DNA from: Paragorgia papillata
Lineage: Eukaryota; Cnidaria; Anthozoa; Scleralcyonacea; Coralliidae
NCBI GenBank assembly: GCA_035771165.1
Contig: JAWNZC010000106.1
Location: forward strand, 3,966,501 to 4,030,500
DNA length: 64,000 nucleotides
Direction: 5' to 3'
This document shows, in pieces, positions 45,064 through 55,760 of this stretch (the first letter of the stretch is position 1; every line of letters begins with the position of its first letter). A program made the translations under genes and the position numbers. The notes under the pieces are model-generated. The model did no database searches. It saw only the letters and a program-made list of their open reading frames with translations, and was not told the origin of the DNA.

Positions 45064-45442
45064 CCGGACTACATCTGCGACAGCGTTGTTCTTGCCCTTG
45101 ACGTGGCGCAGGTCAGTGGTAAACTCGGAAATGAAAGCCAACTGGCGAATTTGACGAGGAGAGTGCTGAGTTGAACCACTAGAGATGGCAAACGTTATGA
45201 TCAGTATAGACGTGAAACGAGCGACCTTCGACGAACCAGCGAAAGTGACGGATGGCTAGGTAAATACCCAGGAGTTCTCGATCAAACGCACAGTATCGTG
45301 TTTCTGCGGGTTTGAGCTTACGAGAAAATAAGGCAATCGGACGCCATTCGTGATCGATGAACTGCTCTAGGACAGCTCCTACAGCATGGTCGGAGGCGTC
45401 GCACGTGATGCTGGTTGGGGCGTCGCACTGTGGATGAACCAA
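45064..45442 (-). pseudogene. Gypsy element 2 RNase H
   Basis: Minus-strand frame 45179-45442 reads PTSITCDASDHAVGAVLEQF, then SRKLKPAETRYCAFDREL and FHVYTDHN, the RNase H start of gypsy pol. 45064-45141 continues with TDLRHVKGKNNAVAD in a shifted frame. It is cut at 45063 by the 9-kb TIR element. Confidence 0.85.
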
Positions 45443-45452
45443 CAGCGTGGCC

Positions 45453-46234
45453 TTATATAGCTAAGGCTGACTTGCAAAATTCAAACGTTTCCTGGCACTC
45501 AGTAGACCAAACGTAGTTGGCCAAGGCTAGAAGCGTGTGCAGGGGATGGAGTTTGCCGGCACAGTGCGGAATGAAGCGGTGGTAGAAATTGACCATTCCA
45601 AGAAACTCCCGAAGCTTCTTCTTGTCAGCCGGTTGAGGGAAGTCAGCGACGGCTTGGACGCGAGCAGGAAGAGGGGAGATTCCTTTCGCACTAATGTAAT
45701 GACCTAAGAATGAAAGTTCGGAACGCCCTAATTCGCATTTAGTAGGGTTAATGCCCAGGCCATAAAGTTCCAGTCGCTTAAAGAGCTGGCGTAAATGATT
45801 GCAGTGTTCATCGGGAGTGGAACTGAAAGCCAGGATGTCGTCTATGTACACAAAAATAAAATCAAGATCACGACAGTCTTCGTCCATGAAGCGTTGGAAT
45901 GTCTGTGAGGCATTGCGAAGGCCATAAGGCATGCGCTGGAACTCAAAAAGGCCAAACGGGGTGATGACTGCCGTTTTGGGAACGTCCTCTGGTGCAACAG
46001 AGATCTGGTTGAAGGCCCGGACGAGGTCAATCATATCTTTGAAAAGATCGTGCAATCAGCAAGGCGGGCAGAAAAGTCCTGGACGTGTGGAATGGGATAG
46101 CGATCTGGTTTGGTTGCTGCGTTGACGGCACAATAATCACCACAAGGGCGCCAATCACCGTTGGACTTGGGGACCATGTGAAGAGGAGACGCCCAGTTGC
46201 TCGACGAAATGCGTACGGTGTTGGAAGCTAACAT
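45453..46234 (-). pseudogene. Gypsy element 2 reverse transcriptase
   Basis: The N-terminal part (46031-46234) reads [20 protein letters not shown]. The palm (45453-46055) reads QRMPYGLRNASQTFQRFM and the catalytic FVYIDDILAF, followed by LSFLGHYISAKGI. A frameshift near 46040 separates the two. It is close to intact apart from this. Confidence 0.85.
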
Positions 46235-46314
46235 GTGATCAAACTCAACTTTGGCAGCCGCAAACGTTTTTGGAGAAAGGCGCCGAGCCTTAGCGAAGGT
46301 TGGTATTCCAGTGG

Positions 46315-46887
46315 TTATGATGTGGTGCTGAACGTTGTGCTTGACACAGAGGGCTCGGTAATACAGGGTTTACATGCCGATGGAAACTCGGAGAAAATAT
46401 TGTCAAACGCGTTGGAAGATTGGGCTATCGATACGTTGTTGAGATGCAGTGGACTGAGTGTAGAGATCTGCGTAGGAACAGTGAACGACGTTGCCGTGTC
46501 GACGAGACATGAGTTAGCAACATCTACAAGTACTCGAAAGTGTCTCAGAAAGTCATCCCCCAAAATAGGTTGGTTGACGTCAGCAACTAGGAACGACCAT
46601 CTGAACAGCCGGTGGAGCCCAATGTCCAGAGCAAATTTTCGTCTGCCGTAGGTGGGGATAGTCGAGTTGTTGGCGGCCTTGAGAACGATGTCTTTTTCTC
46701 GATAGAGCTTGTCCTGTCGCGTGGCTGGAGAAACACTGACCTCAGCACCAGTGTCGATGAGGAACCGGGTTTTTGAATGTTTGTCAGTCACACACAACAG
46801 GCGGCTTGCAGAACCCCCGGTCACGTGTGCCTCTACTTGCGGCCGGGCTGCTCGTTTCCCGCCAAAAAGTAGCAAGATTGTCGGCAT
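46315..46887 (-). pseudogene. Gypsy element 2 aspartic protease
   Basis: FLIDTGAEVSVSPA is the retropepsin active site, followed by ILGDDFLRHF, the second retropepsin signature. It lies between gag and RT in the correct order, and its frame is shifted relative to its neighbours. Confidence 0.85.
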
Positions 46888-47603
46888 TTCGAGGCACGTT
46901 CACCAAATTTGGCATGATACCAGCATACATCTTGGTTGGAGGTTTCCGGGTCGACGGGCGTTTTAGTAGAACGGGTATCTAGAAGCTTTATAACCTTGTT
47001 GAGATCAAATCGGATTGACGAGATTTCTGCAGATTCTGGCGTGTCGACCCGAGCGACAGATGGCCGTGGCTCGGCTAACTCGATCATGCTGTCTGCGATC
47101 AACGCTAATTCGGCCAGCGGTTTTTCAGGATGTGACAACAGACCAACTTGGACGTTGCTTGGAAGTCGCTGTAGAAATAACTCTCGTAAAAGATCGCCTT
47201 CAGAGTTGCCATACAGTTGCTGTAAACGACGGAGCAGCTGTGATGGTTTCCTGTCCCCTAACTCCTCGGCATGTAATAGCTGTTGTATCTTTCGTCGCTT
47301 GGAAATAGACACTCGCTCGGTAAGAGAAGCCTTGAGGACATCGAATGGATTTGTTGCTGGAGGCAAGAGAATGAGGTCTCGAACTTCTGTTGCGGCCTCT
47401 GGAGATAAGGCAGCAACAACATGGGCAAATTTCGTATTTTATGTCCTGATCTGCTTCACAGCGAACTGGGCTTCCGCTTGTGCAAACTAGAGTTCATGAT
47501 CTGAAGGCCAACATGGCGGGATTTTGACTGCAACTGCGTTTGTGGCAACGGTGGCATTCGTAGCGGCTGTAAATGGAGTCTCGGACGTGGAAGGAGTAGT
47601 CAT
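46833..47603 (-). pseudogene. Gypsy element 2 gag
   Basis: The ATG at 47603 starts MTTPSTSETPFTAA. Two nonsense codons follow in a frame that resumes as AALSPEAATEVRDLILLPPA and FDVLKASLTERV. The capsid core continues (LLRELFLQRLPSNVQVGLL), and a single knuckle-like CWYHAKFGERASKC is near the end. It is a typical Ty3/gypsy gag, inactive. Confidence 0.8.
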
Positions 47604-47631
47604 GTCGAATGTTCGTCGTCGGGGTCACCAA

Positions 47632-47802
47632 TGTAGTAAGTAAATATTTCTTTTTTGAACTAGTAAATTTTAACAATCTTCTACAACAAATATACATGTG
47701 CTGCGTACTGCTCGGTCTGTCGGTCCATTAATAGAGGAAGTCCCTCGTTCGCCCCAGGCCCTTGTGTCTATGTTCTCGCGCCTGGTGTGGCCATTCTCTA
47801 CA
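47632..47802 (-). repeat. 5' LTR of gypsy element 2
   Basis: Direct repeat of 34530-34696. Confidence 0.9.
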
Positions 47803-47806
47803 AAGT

Positions 47807-48290
47807 AAAATACATTCTAAGACGACATAACGTTGATGCCTAGAACAATAGTCGGTAAACGGCTCAGCAACTAATCACTCACGCGTAATGATATCATTCT
47901 CAAAAGCATTTATGTACATATTGTTTCCTTGCAAATAAAAGACATTATCAACTGTTCACACTGTCGTGACGTCATCGAGTTCCACTATAAACTCATGAAA
48001 GAGCACTGCTTTCCTCAAGAGTCAAGACTGGCCACTGAACGGCAGCAAATACAAGAAAACAACCGTAAAATCTCTTACCAAAATATAGAATTTTTAAACA
48101 AGAGAAATCTTTCTACTCGCTGAAATCAAAGTTTATTTGCAGCTCACAGCACTCACGTCCTTGCCTCGTCGATATCGACAGTTCAATACTCCCATCCCAT
48201 GGCTGTGGTGGCGAGTAATAGTTATAAATAACGCACCACACAAAGTCGAAAAGTCGAAAAACCCTCTAGAGCATGTAATGTAGGGTACAG
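47807..48290. other. Unassigned stretch with a directly repeated block
   Basis: 47880-47975 repeats 33603-33715. The small open frame 47929-48123 has no recognised domain. Confidence 0.5.
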
Positions 48291-48294
48291 GAAC

Positions 48295-49313
48295 ATGAAA
48301 GTGAAGGGTGCAGTGAAAGCTCAGAGGAAGAAATTCTGTTCGAGGAGAAGGGTTTGGAGGCTGAAGGACGAAAATGTGCGAAGGCAATTCCAGGCTAAAT
48401 TGGTTCTGCAAGAGGGTGACGTGAATGAGGTATGGGAGAAGGCGAGAGATGGTTTGTTGAAGGCGGCAAGTGAGGCATGTGGGTGGACAAAAGGCCCACC
48501 AAGGCATGTGCAAACATGGTGGTGGAATGAAGAGGTTGGGAAGACGGTCAGTGAGAAGAAGTTGAAGTTCAAGGCGTGGTGTCAGGCAAAGGGTACTGCT
48601 GAGGAGAAGGCAGCGTTGGAGGAGTATGAGGTAGCGAAGAAGATTGCAAAGAAAGTGGTTGCTCGGGCTCAGCAGGAGGAGAGAAAGAGATTAGGAGAAA
48701 AACTCAACACAGAAGAAGGGCAGAGATCTGTATTCAGGATAGCAAAGCAGATGGTGAAGGAAAGGCAGGATGTGGTTGGAGTGAACTGCTTGAAGGATGA
48801 GAGTGGAAATATAGTTGTGAAGCCGGAGATGATGAAGAAGAGATGGAGGGAGTATATGGAGTGGCTATTGAATGTGGAGAATGATTGGGATGGAATTGTA
48901 GAATGTGGGGTAGTTGAAGGACCAAAAGAGCATATCACAGAGATGGAAGTAGAGAAGGCGATATGGCAGATGAAAAGTGGGAAGGCAGATGGTCCGACGG
49001 AACTGGTGCGTGAGATTATCCGGGCAGCTGGTCAGGTAGGGGTGAAGGAGAGGACAGAGATTTGTAATATGGTAGTGGACGAGGAAAATATACCAAGGGA
49101 CTGGGAGCTGAGTACCCTTTTACCCATATATAAGGGGAAAGGTGATCCATTGGATTGTGGGGAATATTGGGCAATAAAGCTGTTAGAACATGGGATGAAG
49201 GTATTGGAGGGGGTTCTGGAGAAAAGGTTGAGAGAGAAAGTAAATATTGATGGCATGCAGTTTGGATTTATGCCAGGGAAGGGGACGATGGATGTGATCT
49301 TTGTGGTACGGCA
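48295..49313 (+). pseudogene. LINE ORF2, left part, split by Polinton 1
   Basis: The frame reads a basic region (TWWWNEEVGKTVSEKK), then the start of a non-LTR RT (MEVEKAIWQMKSGKADGPTE, DWELSTLLPIYKGKGDP, MQFGFMPGKGTMDVIFVVRQ). At 49313 it meets the Polinton terminus. The same reading frame resumes at 63251 after the duplicated ACGGCA. Its 5' end is truncated or undefined. Confidence 0.85.
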
Positions 49314-49510
49314 AGTAGTGATACCCCCCCCCCCATATGGAGACCAAGGGATGCCGCCTCATTAAATATTCAACTTATTATTTATTCATTCTCAGGCTCC
49401 TGTGGGACCTCCTAACCCTAATCTCATTATGCTTACGTCGTTATTTCTCAGGCTCCTTTGGGACGTAGTAACCCTAACTTCCCCCCCCCCCAACTCTAGC
49501 TTTCATCCAA
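49314..49510. repeat. Left outer TIR of Polinton 1 with 2 sub-repeats
   Basis: After the poly-C and GGGATGCCGCCTCATTAAAT come two units of about 55-60 bp beginning TCTCAGGCTCCT and containing TAACCCTAA. Confidence 0.9.
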
Positions 49511-49629
49511 CCCCCCCGTGTAATACGTCATAACCGATAGCTCTCCGACTGATTTCCGAAGTTCTCATTAGTAATAGGAACCAAAAATTCATTTATACAC
49601 TTTACCCTACTGATAGTCAACACCTGTGG

Positions 49630-49932
49630 GGCACGTAGACGTACAGAGCATGCGTACAGTAAACTTTAACAAAATAGACGTTCTTTCCAAGGAACGAGGG
49701 AGAAATTGATAGAGACACTTTATATTTTTTATCTTAAACCTTGTCTGGGGGAATATAGAGAGTTTTGAACAGCCTAAAAGGCAAAGCGATTTATTACTTT
49801 GAAAGCGTTGCCACGCTTTCTGTTACTAAGTGTGATATTGGCATATTTATCCTCAGTGCACGTGCGGGAGACAAAAGAGAAACTCATTAGGCGTCATTAA
49901 GAGGATTAAGCGATTGGGCAAGTCTAGGCGAC
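49630..49932. repeat. Inner inverted repeat, left copy
   Basis: From GGGGCACGTAGACGTACAGA to TTAAGCGATTGGGCAAGTCT this mirrors 61830-62133 almost base for base. A diverged version (TTGAAAGCGTTG, TTACTAAGTGTGATAT, CAGTGCACGTGC) is found in Polinton 2 at about 38160-38250 and 43540-43620. Confidence 0.9.
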
Positions 49933-50049
49933 GTCAGAGCTTAGACAAAGAAATGTTGATTAATATGCGCGTAACCATAGAGTTGAACAGCGTCACTATG
50001 CTTGGTGTATCATTCGCTTACTGTTTGTCCTCGAAGAAAGATCGTTGTA

Positions 50050-50685
50050 ATGGAGTGTCTACACGGTAAACCTGCATCTAACTCAACGACCAAGAATGGC
50101 TTATTCTGGTACTGTGGACGAAAACCTAGCTGTCAGTTTTTCTGCCCTGAAGAAGATTGTTACATGTTTGGCAAAGCGGTAGATGCTTTTCGAACAAGTG
50201 GCTGTCTACATCCAGTCTGTCCTACCCATCAGAAATTGGCGACACTGCGAATGGTTAAAGACAAAATGAGAGAAAGTTACGGGAGACCTTACTTCGTCTG
50301 TTCTGAGCGAGAGAATCCCTGCTCGTTTTGGCAATGGGGGGATGTCTTCGAGAGTCCAAAGCCTTTGTGTAAACACGGAATGGTTTGCCGTACTCGTAAA
50401 GTCAAGAAAGAAGGGGACAACCAAGGTCGTCTGTTTTACTCGTGTCCCAACGAAAGACAACATGCATGCGGATTCTTTGAATGGAAACCTACAGAGAGCT
50501 CGCCACGAATTTATAACATTGGGTGTCTTTTCAGCAGTCCATTACAATATCAATACAAGATCGCAGAAACGGGTGAATCCTTTACAAGTAGAAAGAGTGA
50601 CTCTAAAGAAGCCTATGAAGAGTACCTTTTTCAAAAATCTGTCGATGCATTGACTGAAGACATAGAAAAACTAAACATTTGTTGA
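50050..50685 (+). CDS. Triple GRF-type zinc-finger protein
   Basis: An ATG at 50050 gives 211 residues. Three related Cys-rich modules are visible: residues 3-36 (CLHG, FWYCGRKPSCQFFCPEEDC), 57-98 (CPTHQK, RPYFVCSERENPCSFWQW) and 107-147 (CKHGMVC, RLFYSCPNERQHACGFFEW). Each fits the GRF zinc finger found in NEIL3, TOP3A, APE2 and TTF2, which binds single-stranded DNA. The C-terminus is helical and acidic (EDIEKLN). It is transcribed outward-in from the left TIR, upstream of the integrase. It is not among the standard core Polinton genes I know; a role in handling ssDNA during protein-primed replication is inference. The frame is intact. Confidence 0.75.
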   Translation: MECLHGKPASNSTTKNGLFWYCGRKPSCQFFCPEEDCYMFGKAVDAFRTSGCLHPVCPTHQKLATLRMVKDKMRESYGRPYFVCSERENPCSFWQWGDVFESPKPLCKHGMVCRTRKVKKEGDNQGRLFYSCPNERQHACGFFEWKPTESSPRIYNIGCLFSSPLQYQYKIAETGESFTSRKSDSKEAYEEYLFQKSVDALTEDIEKLNIC

Positions 50686-50905
50686 ACTTATATAATTTTG
50701 TATTCTAATTCAATATGTAATAAATATGTTTGCATTTATATCGTGTCGTTTACTCCAATATATTCATTTACCTCTAACCTTTGTTGCGTGAACATGACTT
50801 GCTGTGGAGGTTTACCACAAATAGCCCTTCGTAATATTTTTCGAAAGATTCGCTGTATATCAGCGTGCTGTGGGGGGAAAATCGTCATACAGGCATCCGA
50901 ATTAG

Positions 50906-51956
50906 ATGGCGGAACAGTACCTTCACGATCTGTATTACAACCCAAAAAGTCCGGCAAGTTTTGGCGGCATAGATGCCTTATACCGTGTCGTAAAAAGTGA
51001 CGGAAAATTCCAGACAACAAGATACCTATACTTTGCATAAACCCATACGACATAATTTTAAGCGAAATCGTGTTATTGTTGGAGCGATGGACGAGGAGTG
51101 GGAGGCTGATCTAGTAATTATGGATTCGCTTAGTAAAACAAATAATGGTTATAAATACGTTTTAACTGTTATTGATGTCCTGTCCAAATTTGCGTGGGTG
51201 GAACCATTAAAAACAAAGACTGGAGAAAGTTTGATTAAAGCCTTTGAAAAGATACTAAAGAAAGGAAGGAAGCATGAAACATTTCATGCCGATAAAGGAA
51301 CTGAATTTACCAACAAACGCTTTCAAAACTTATTGAAGGATAAGCACATTCGATTTTTCACAACACACAACGATACCAAGGCATCCATCGTTGAACGATT
51401 TAACCGAACGCTAAAGGGGAAAATGTGGAAATATTCTACAGCAAAGAATACGATGAAATATATCGATGTACTACAAAAATTAGTGTATTCCTACAACCAT
51501 TCGAGACACCATAGTATTGGGATGAGACCAGTTGATGTCAATCGAGAAAACGAAAGTATTGTATGGCAAAAACTGCATGGTGATGAGTCCAGCAAACCCA
51601 TCAAATATAAATTCAACATTGATGACCAAGTTCGGATTAGCAAAGCAAGACGTACATTCAAGAAAGGTTACTTACCTAACTGGACCGAAGAGGTGTTTAC
51701 CATCACGAAGCGAGTACCCAGACGACCGCCAGTGTACAAGATTGCCGATTATCACGGAGCCGAGTTACAAGGAACATTTTACGAACAGGAATTGCAAAGA
51801 GTTACAAAGACAGATAGCGACTTTTATAGAATAGAAAGAGTAATTACGTCACGCATGCGTGGTAAATGTAAAGAATTTCTTGTAAAATGGTTAGGCTACC
51901 CTGAAGATTTTAATTCTTGGGTATCAGCCGAAAATGTAAAAGATATAACGAAATAA
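50906..51956 (+). pseudogene. Polinton integrase with chromodomain (N-terminal break)
   Basis: Retrovirus-like integrase that would insert the element and make the 6-bp TSD. An ATG at 50906 starts the usual N-terminus (MAEQYLHDLYY, FGGIDALYRVVK). A small deletion with frame change near 51015 ends this frame at 51040. The main frame, open from 50997, carries the rest: DDE residues in WEADLV, FHADKGTEF and ASIVERFN (positions 38, 99 and 133 of that frame), a C-terminal SH3-like part (DDQVRISKARRTF), and a chromodomain (YRIERVIT, EFLVKWLGY, SWVSAENV; about 277-317). The catalytic core is intact, but no normal start can reach it. Confidence 0.9.
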
Positions 51957-52005
51957 AAATGTGTGTATCTTACAATTTGTGTTCATTTGTGTATTATTCT
52001 TCGAC

Positions 52006-52669
52006 ATGGCAACACAGTTTTATTTAACGCTTCCAAGCAATAGCTCTATGGAATATTTTCCAGATAATACTATAGCAAATTTTAAAGTGAAACTTGCTGA
52101 AACTATACAACTGACAGGTGATTGGGAAGTAGCCTTGTCAGAGTTATATTATCCCCATACATGGAGCACGATTCGAAAAGGTAATCAACAAACGTTTCTC
52201 TATAACGCTGGAACAAAATATGACGATACGGGTATTATCCCAGATGGCTACTATAACACCATTGCTGATCTCGTAGGGGCTTTAAACCGTAGCATGAACA
52301 AAGAGGCACGAGCCAAGATAAAATTTACGTATAATCGAAGTACACGGAAAGTCGCCGTCGATGTAAAAAATGGGGCAAACGTTTGGTTTAGTGGTGACAT
52401 TGACTATAACATTGGGGTTTCAACAAGACACCTTTATTAAAAAGAAAACCCTAAGTCCTTACGTAACAGATGTTAACGGTGGATTTTCAGCCATGTATGT
52501 GTACACCGATATCGTGGATGCGCAATTTGTCGGTGATGTCAAAGTGCCCCTACTCAGAATTGTCAATACGCAAGGACGTTATGGAGAAAACGTGAACGTA
52601 TCATTTGGCTTCGGGAAGTCGATCGTGACACTTCACTTTAGACAGCGGAGATCTTCGTATTTCATTTAA
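52006..52669 (+). pseudogene. Polinton penton/minor capsid protein (broken)
   Basis: Single-jelly-roll protein expected at capsid vertices. The ATG at 52006 gives MATQFYLTLPSNSSMEYFPD, the family's standard start. A 1-nt shift near 52405 throws the frame off (first frame ends 52440); the other frame resumes with GFQQDTFIKKKTLSPYV and DIVDAQFVGDVKVPLLRI. A segment is also missing before the final IVTLHFRQ, so the C-terminus is shortened. It is followed after 2 bp by the pX-like gene. Confidence 0.8.
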
Positions 52670-52671
52670 AA

Positions 52672-53145
52672 ATGGGACATACAATTATTCCAGACGTAAA
52701 GCAATTTCAACAACATTATTTGAGAAAACAACAAGGCGGAAGTCTACATGGTTTTCGAGGTGCACGTGTTCAGAAAGGTTACGGCATTGGAAGTTTTTTT
52801 AAAAGTATTGCACGCTTTGCAATACCTCTGGTAAAACGAGGAGCTCAAGCATTTGGAAGAAGAGCTCTGCAAGCTGTAAAAGACGTTGGCCAAGATGTTC
52901 TGGCAGGGAAGAATGTAAAGCACGCGATAAGAGGGCGGGGTTCCGAAGCCGTGAAAGATCTTGCTCAAAAAGGGGTCCGTCAGGTTACGAACCAATCAGG
53001 AGCCGGTCGTAAACGCAAACGAGTGAATTCTCCTATAAAAGCCAACACAAGACGTAAAACCGCCAGTCGTTCGCAAACTGTTAAGAAGAAAACATCTGAG
53101 CCTACGGAAGCAAAGATCGGACCGTTTATAAAATATAAATCATGA
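52672..53145 (+). CDS. pX/pVI-like basic core protein
   Basis: A 157-residue protein with a glycine-rich start (LRKQQGGSLHGFRGARVQKG), an amphipathic helix (YGIGSFFKSIARFAIPLVKR), and a long Lys/Arg-rich tail (GRKRKRVNSPIKANTRRK). This resembles the adenovirus pX/pVI-type core and membrane-active proteins that adintoviruses and Polintons share. It likely binds packaged DNA or lyses membranes after protease cleavage. Its TGA overlaps the capsid ATG (53142-53145), which indicates a co-transcribed virion block. The frame is intact. Confidence 0.7.
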   Translation: MGHTIIPDVKQFQQHYLRKQQGGSLHGFRGARVQKGYGIGSFFKSIARFAIPLVKRGAQAFGRRALQAVKDVGQDVLAGKNVKHAIRGRGSEAVKDLAQKGVRQVTNQSGAGRKRKRVNSPIKANTRRKTASRSQTVKKKTSEPTEAKIGPFIKYKS

Positions 53146-54488
53146 GTCAAGCTTTTAGTGTCCTACATAAAGATTCGTGTGGGTGTGGAAAATCAGAATT
53201 AGATTTATTTGTAATGCCTGCTACACAAGTAGAAATGAATAAAGGATTTTGGGAAGATTTAGATCCAGTATCGAGTATTGGAGCTTCAGACACCATTGAG
53301 TTTCTGTGTGCTGCAAATTCTGATGTGTATACCGATTTAGCAAACAGTTATCTACACGTAAAAGCAAAAATAACCAACAATGATGGATCTAATATCCATG
53401 AAGATGTTCAAGTTGGACCTGTAAATCTGTGGATGCATGCTTTATTTTCTCAAGTAGAAGTTTACCTGAACAACAAACTTGTCACACCGTCGAGCACTGC
53501 TTATCCCTACCGATCCTATATGGAAACTGTACTGAACTTTAGCAAAGACGCAAAATCATCTCATCTAACCTCAGCGCTTTTCTATAAAGATCAAGCTGGT
53601 CGAATGGATGTCGTGAACCCTGTAGCAGTAGATGCCGATGCAAACAAGGGTTTGAAACTGCGGTATGTTCACGCATGCCAAAGTAAGTCCGTGGCTATGG
53701 AAGGAAGAATCCATTCCGACCTGTTTGCACAAGATCGTTATATTCTTGGTGCTGTACCAATCAAACTCAAGCTAGTGCGTTCGAGAAACCCATTTTCCCT
53801 GGTATCGTCAGCGGATCATCCTGACTTTAAAGTGGTTTTGGAAGAATGTGTATTTCGCGTTCGACGTGTCAACGTCTCTTCTACCGTTATGTTGGCTCAT
53901 ACCCATGCCCTTCAACGCATCACGGCCAAGTACCCTATCAATCGTGTCAGTTGTAAAGTGGTTTCTGTACCGAGAGGAAATATGTCAGACAATCAACCAA
54001 ATATATTTCAAGGCCCTCTACCTGATCGAGTGGTTATCGGAATGGTGGATGCAGATGCTTATAATGGTACCTATACTAAAAATCCTTTCAATTTCAAAAA
54101 CTACGACATCACTTCTCTTGGTCTAACTGTAAATGGGGAACATTTGCCTGGAAAACCCCTACAGCTGAAATTTGCTGCTGCGTGAAAAAGTAATTACGTG
54201 TCCGCTTTCCAAACCTTGTATGCTGGCACTAACAAGTTATTTCAAAATGATGGCAATGGTATTACACGAGACGAGTATGCCAATGGGTACACTCTATTCG
54301 TGTTTGATCTGACAGCTGATCTGTGCCTGAGTGATCATATTCAACCGATTAAAAATGGAAACGTATCGATAGAATGTCAATTTGGAACAGCTCTGACAGC
54401 AGCTATAAATGTCGTTTTGCTTGGAGAATTTCAAAGTCTTATCGAAATTGACGCCAACCGCAACGTTCTATGTGACTTTAGCAGTTAA
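53142..54488 (+). pseudogene. Polinton major capsid protein (one in-frame stop)
   Basis: The double-jelly-roll hexon-like capsid protein, the family often named F54H12.2-like in databases. The frame from 53142 reads VNLWMHALFSQVEVYLNN, PYRSYMETVLNFSKDAK and QDRYILGAVPIKLKLVRS. A TGA at 54183-54185 interrupts it, and the same frame continues to 54488 with SAFQTLYAGTNKLFQNDG and DEYANGYTLFVFDLT. About 450 codons in total, normal for the family. Only this nonsense codon is evident, so it decayed recently. Confidence 0.9.
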
Positions 54489-54489
54489 G

Positions 54490-54951
54490 ATGAACACTCT
54501 ACAAATCCTGAACGTCCTGAAAAGTGATCCATTTACCAAGACCGTATTTAAAGACGTGTTACCATCGGATCGTCTACCAAGTCAGATACCGAAAAAACCT
54601 AGGGGTTTTATTCTGAATGTGGATCCTAGTAATGGACCTGGTACGCATTGGGTAGCAATTTATCTCACCTCAGATGGACAAGGGGAGTTCATGGACTCGT
54701 ACGGACAAGGACCGGGCTTTTATAGCAAAACTTTTGAAACATTTTTACTAGATCATAGCAGTACTTTTACTTGGAATGAACAGACTTTACAGTCATTAGG
54801 ATCTCGCGTGTGTCGGCAATATTGTTTGTTTTATGCTTTACATCCATGTAGAAATATGCCCATGTCAACAATTGTTGGCATATTTACTGATAATAAAGAA
54901 TGGAATGACATGTTAGTTCGTGACTTTATGCGTAAATATTATTGTGTGTAA
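54490..54951 (+). CDS. Adenain-like cysteine protease
   Basis: The ATG at 54490 follows the capsid stop directly. It encodes 153 residues with the adenain catalytic layout: His53 (GTHWVAIYL), Asp69 (EFMDSYGQGPG) and Cys112 (VCRQYCLFYAL). It would process capsid precursors during maturation, as in adenoviruses and Polintons. The frame and active-site residues are intact. It is the last gene of the plus-strand virion block; the facing PW-like gene ends about 70 bp away. Confidence 0.9.
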   Translation: MNTLQILNVLKSDPFTKTVFKDVLPSDRLPSQIPKKPRGFILNVDPSNGPGTHWVAIYLTSDGQGEFMDSYGQGPGFYSKTFETFLLDHSSTFTWNEQTLQSLGSRVCRQYCLFYALHPCRNMPMSTIVGIFTDNKEWNDMLVRDFMRKYYCV

Positions 54952-55019
54952 TAAATACAAGACAATTATGTTATAAACAATTCTTTATTGTAATATCAAA
55001 TGCTTTACAAGGAATAAAT

Positions 55020-55760
55020 CTATTTAACCCATTTATATGGATGTACATTTTTGTCTCTTCGTTTTTGTTTTGTTCTTTTCGATGTTGCTGGAGATGACGT
55101 CAGGGGGGCGGTGTCTGAAATATCCTTAGTCTTATATTCTCGTACCATGCTTAAACGATTTTCATTTCTGATAATGCCTTCGGGAACATTCATGTTTCCT
55201 AATGCTTTTGCGAAAAGCTGCCATCCAGCAGGGTTGAAATTCTTTCGTTTGCGTAGAGAATCGTTGACCAAGTCAACAACATTTGTACCCGGAATAGGTC
55301 GTCCTTTAAACACCATCTGTTCTTGGTCAGTCCATCCTATGAGGTCTTTATTCGCTTTAAGTTTCTTAACCAACTGTCGAGCTCTTGATTTCATTGTTAC
55401 AGGTACACTTTCTAAAATGTCAGTTTCTATCTCTCCAGGCAACTCAGAGGGTGCCGTTTCTGCAGTCTCTTCTGTATTCACTGATTCTTCAGGTTTATCG
55501 TCGTCTGCTATGGGTGTTGTAGGCGGTATGACGTTTACATGTACTGGTCTACTCATTCTTTTATCGTAATAATTCAGATAACGCTGAAGCGACTGATCGT
55601 ACATTTTCACTTTCTCGTCTTGCGTTATATCTTGACGTTTAAGAAGATTTTGCATTTCTGAATCTAGTTCATTCACCTGCGCTGTTAAAGGAGTGACTAA
55701 GGGTTTCTTTCTATCTGTCTATTGTTCTGGAACTAGTACCAATCTCCTGACGTGTTCCAT
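55020..55760 (-). pseudogene. PW-like Polinton protein (one nonsense codon)
   Basis: The ATG at 55760 starts MEHVRRLVLVPEQ, then meets a TAG at 55719-55721. The same frame is open from 55676 to 55020: EMQNLLKRQDITQDEKVKMY, then an acidic Pro/Glu linker, then GRPIPGTNVVDLVNDSLRKR and a basic tail. The helical EQxM...LT..EK..Y...L.RYL module is shared with 40287-40818 and 62137-62691. The start overlaps the stop of the upstream gene (TAATG). The function is unknown; it is conserved across Polintons. Confidence 0.7.

Larger units (their letters stand above)
34530..47802 (-). mobile_element. Ty3/gypsy element 2, split by a 9-kb insertion
   Basis: LTRs of about 170 bp (34530-34696 and 47632-47802) begin TGTAGTAAG and end CTCTACA on the plus strand, with AAGT duplicated outside (34526-34529 and 47803-47806). 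A primer-binding site (TGGTGACCCCGACG on the minus strand, 47617-47630) adjoins the 5' LTR; a G-rich purine tract adjoins the 3' LTR (34700-34712). Gag, protease, RT and RNase H occupy 45064-47603. Integrase is at 34761-36063, beyond the insertion at 36064-45063. Confidence 0.9.

Noticed and set aside
54183..54185. TGA in the capsid gene as a selenocysteine or read-through codon
   Set aside because: The neighbouring genes carry ordinary lesions, and nothing nearby suggests a recoding signal; simple nonsense is more likely.
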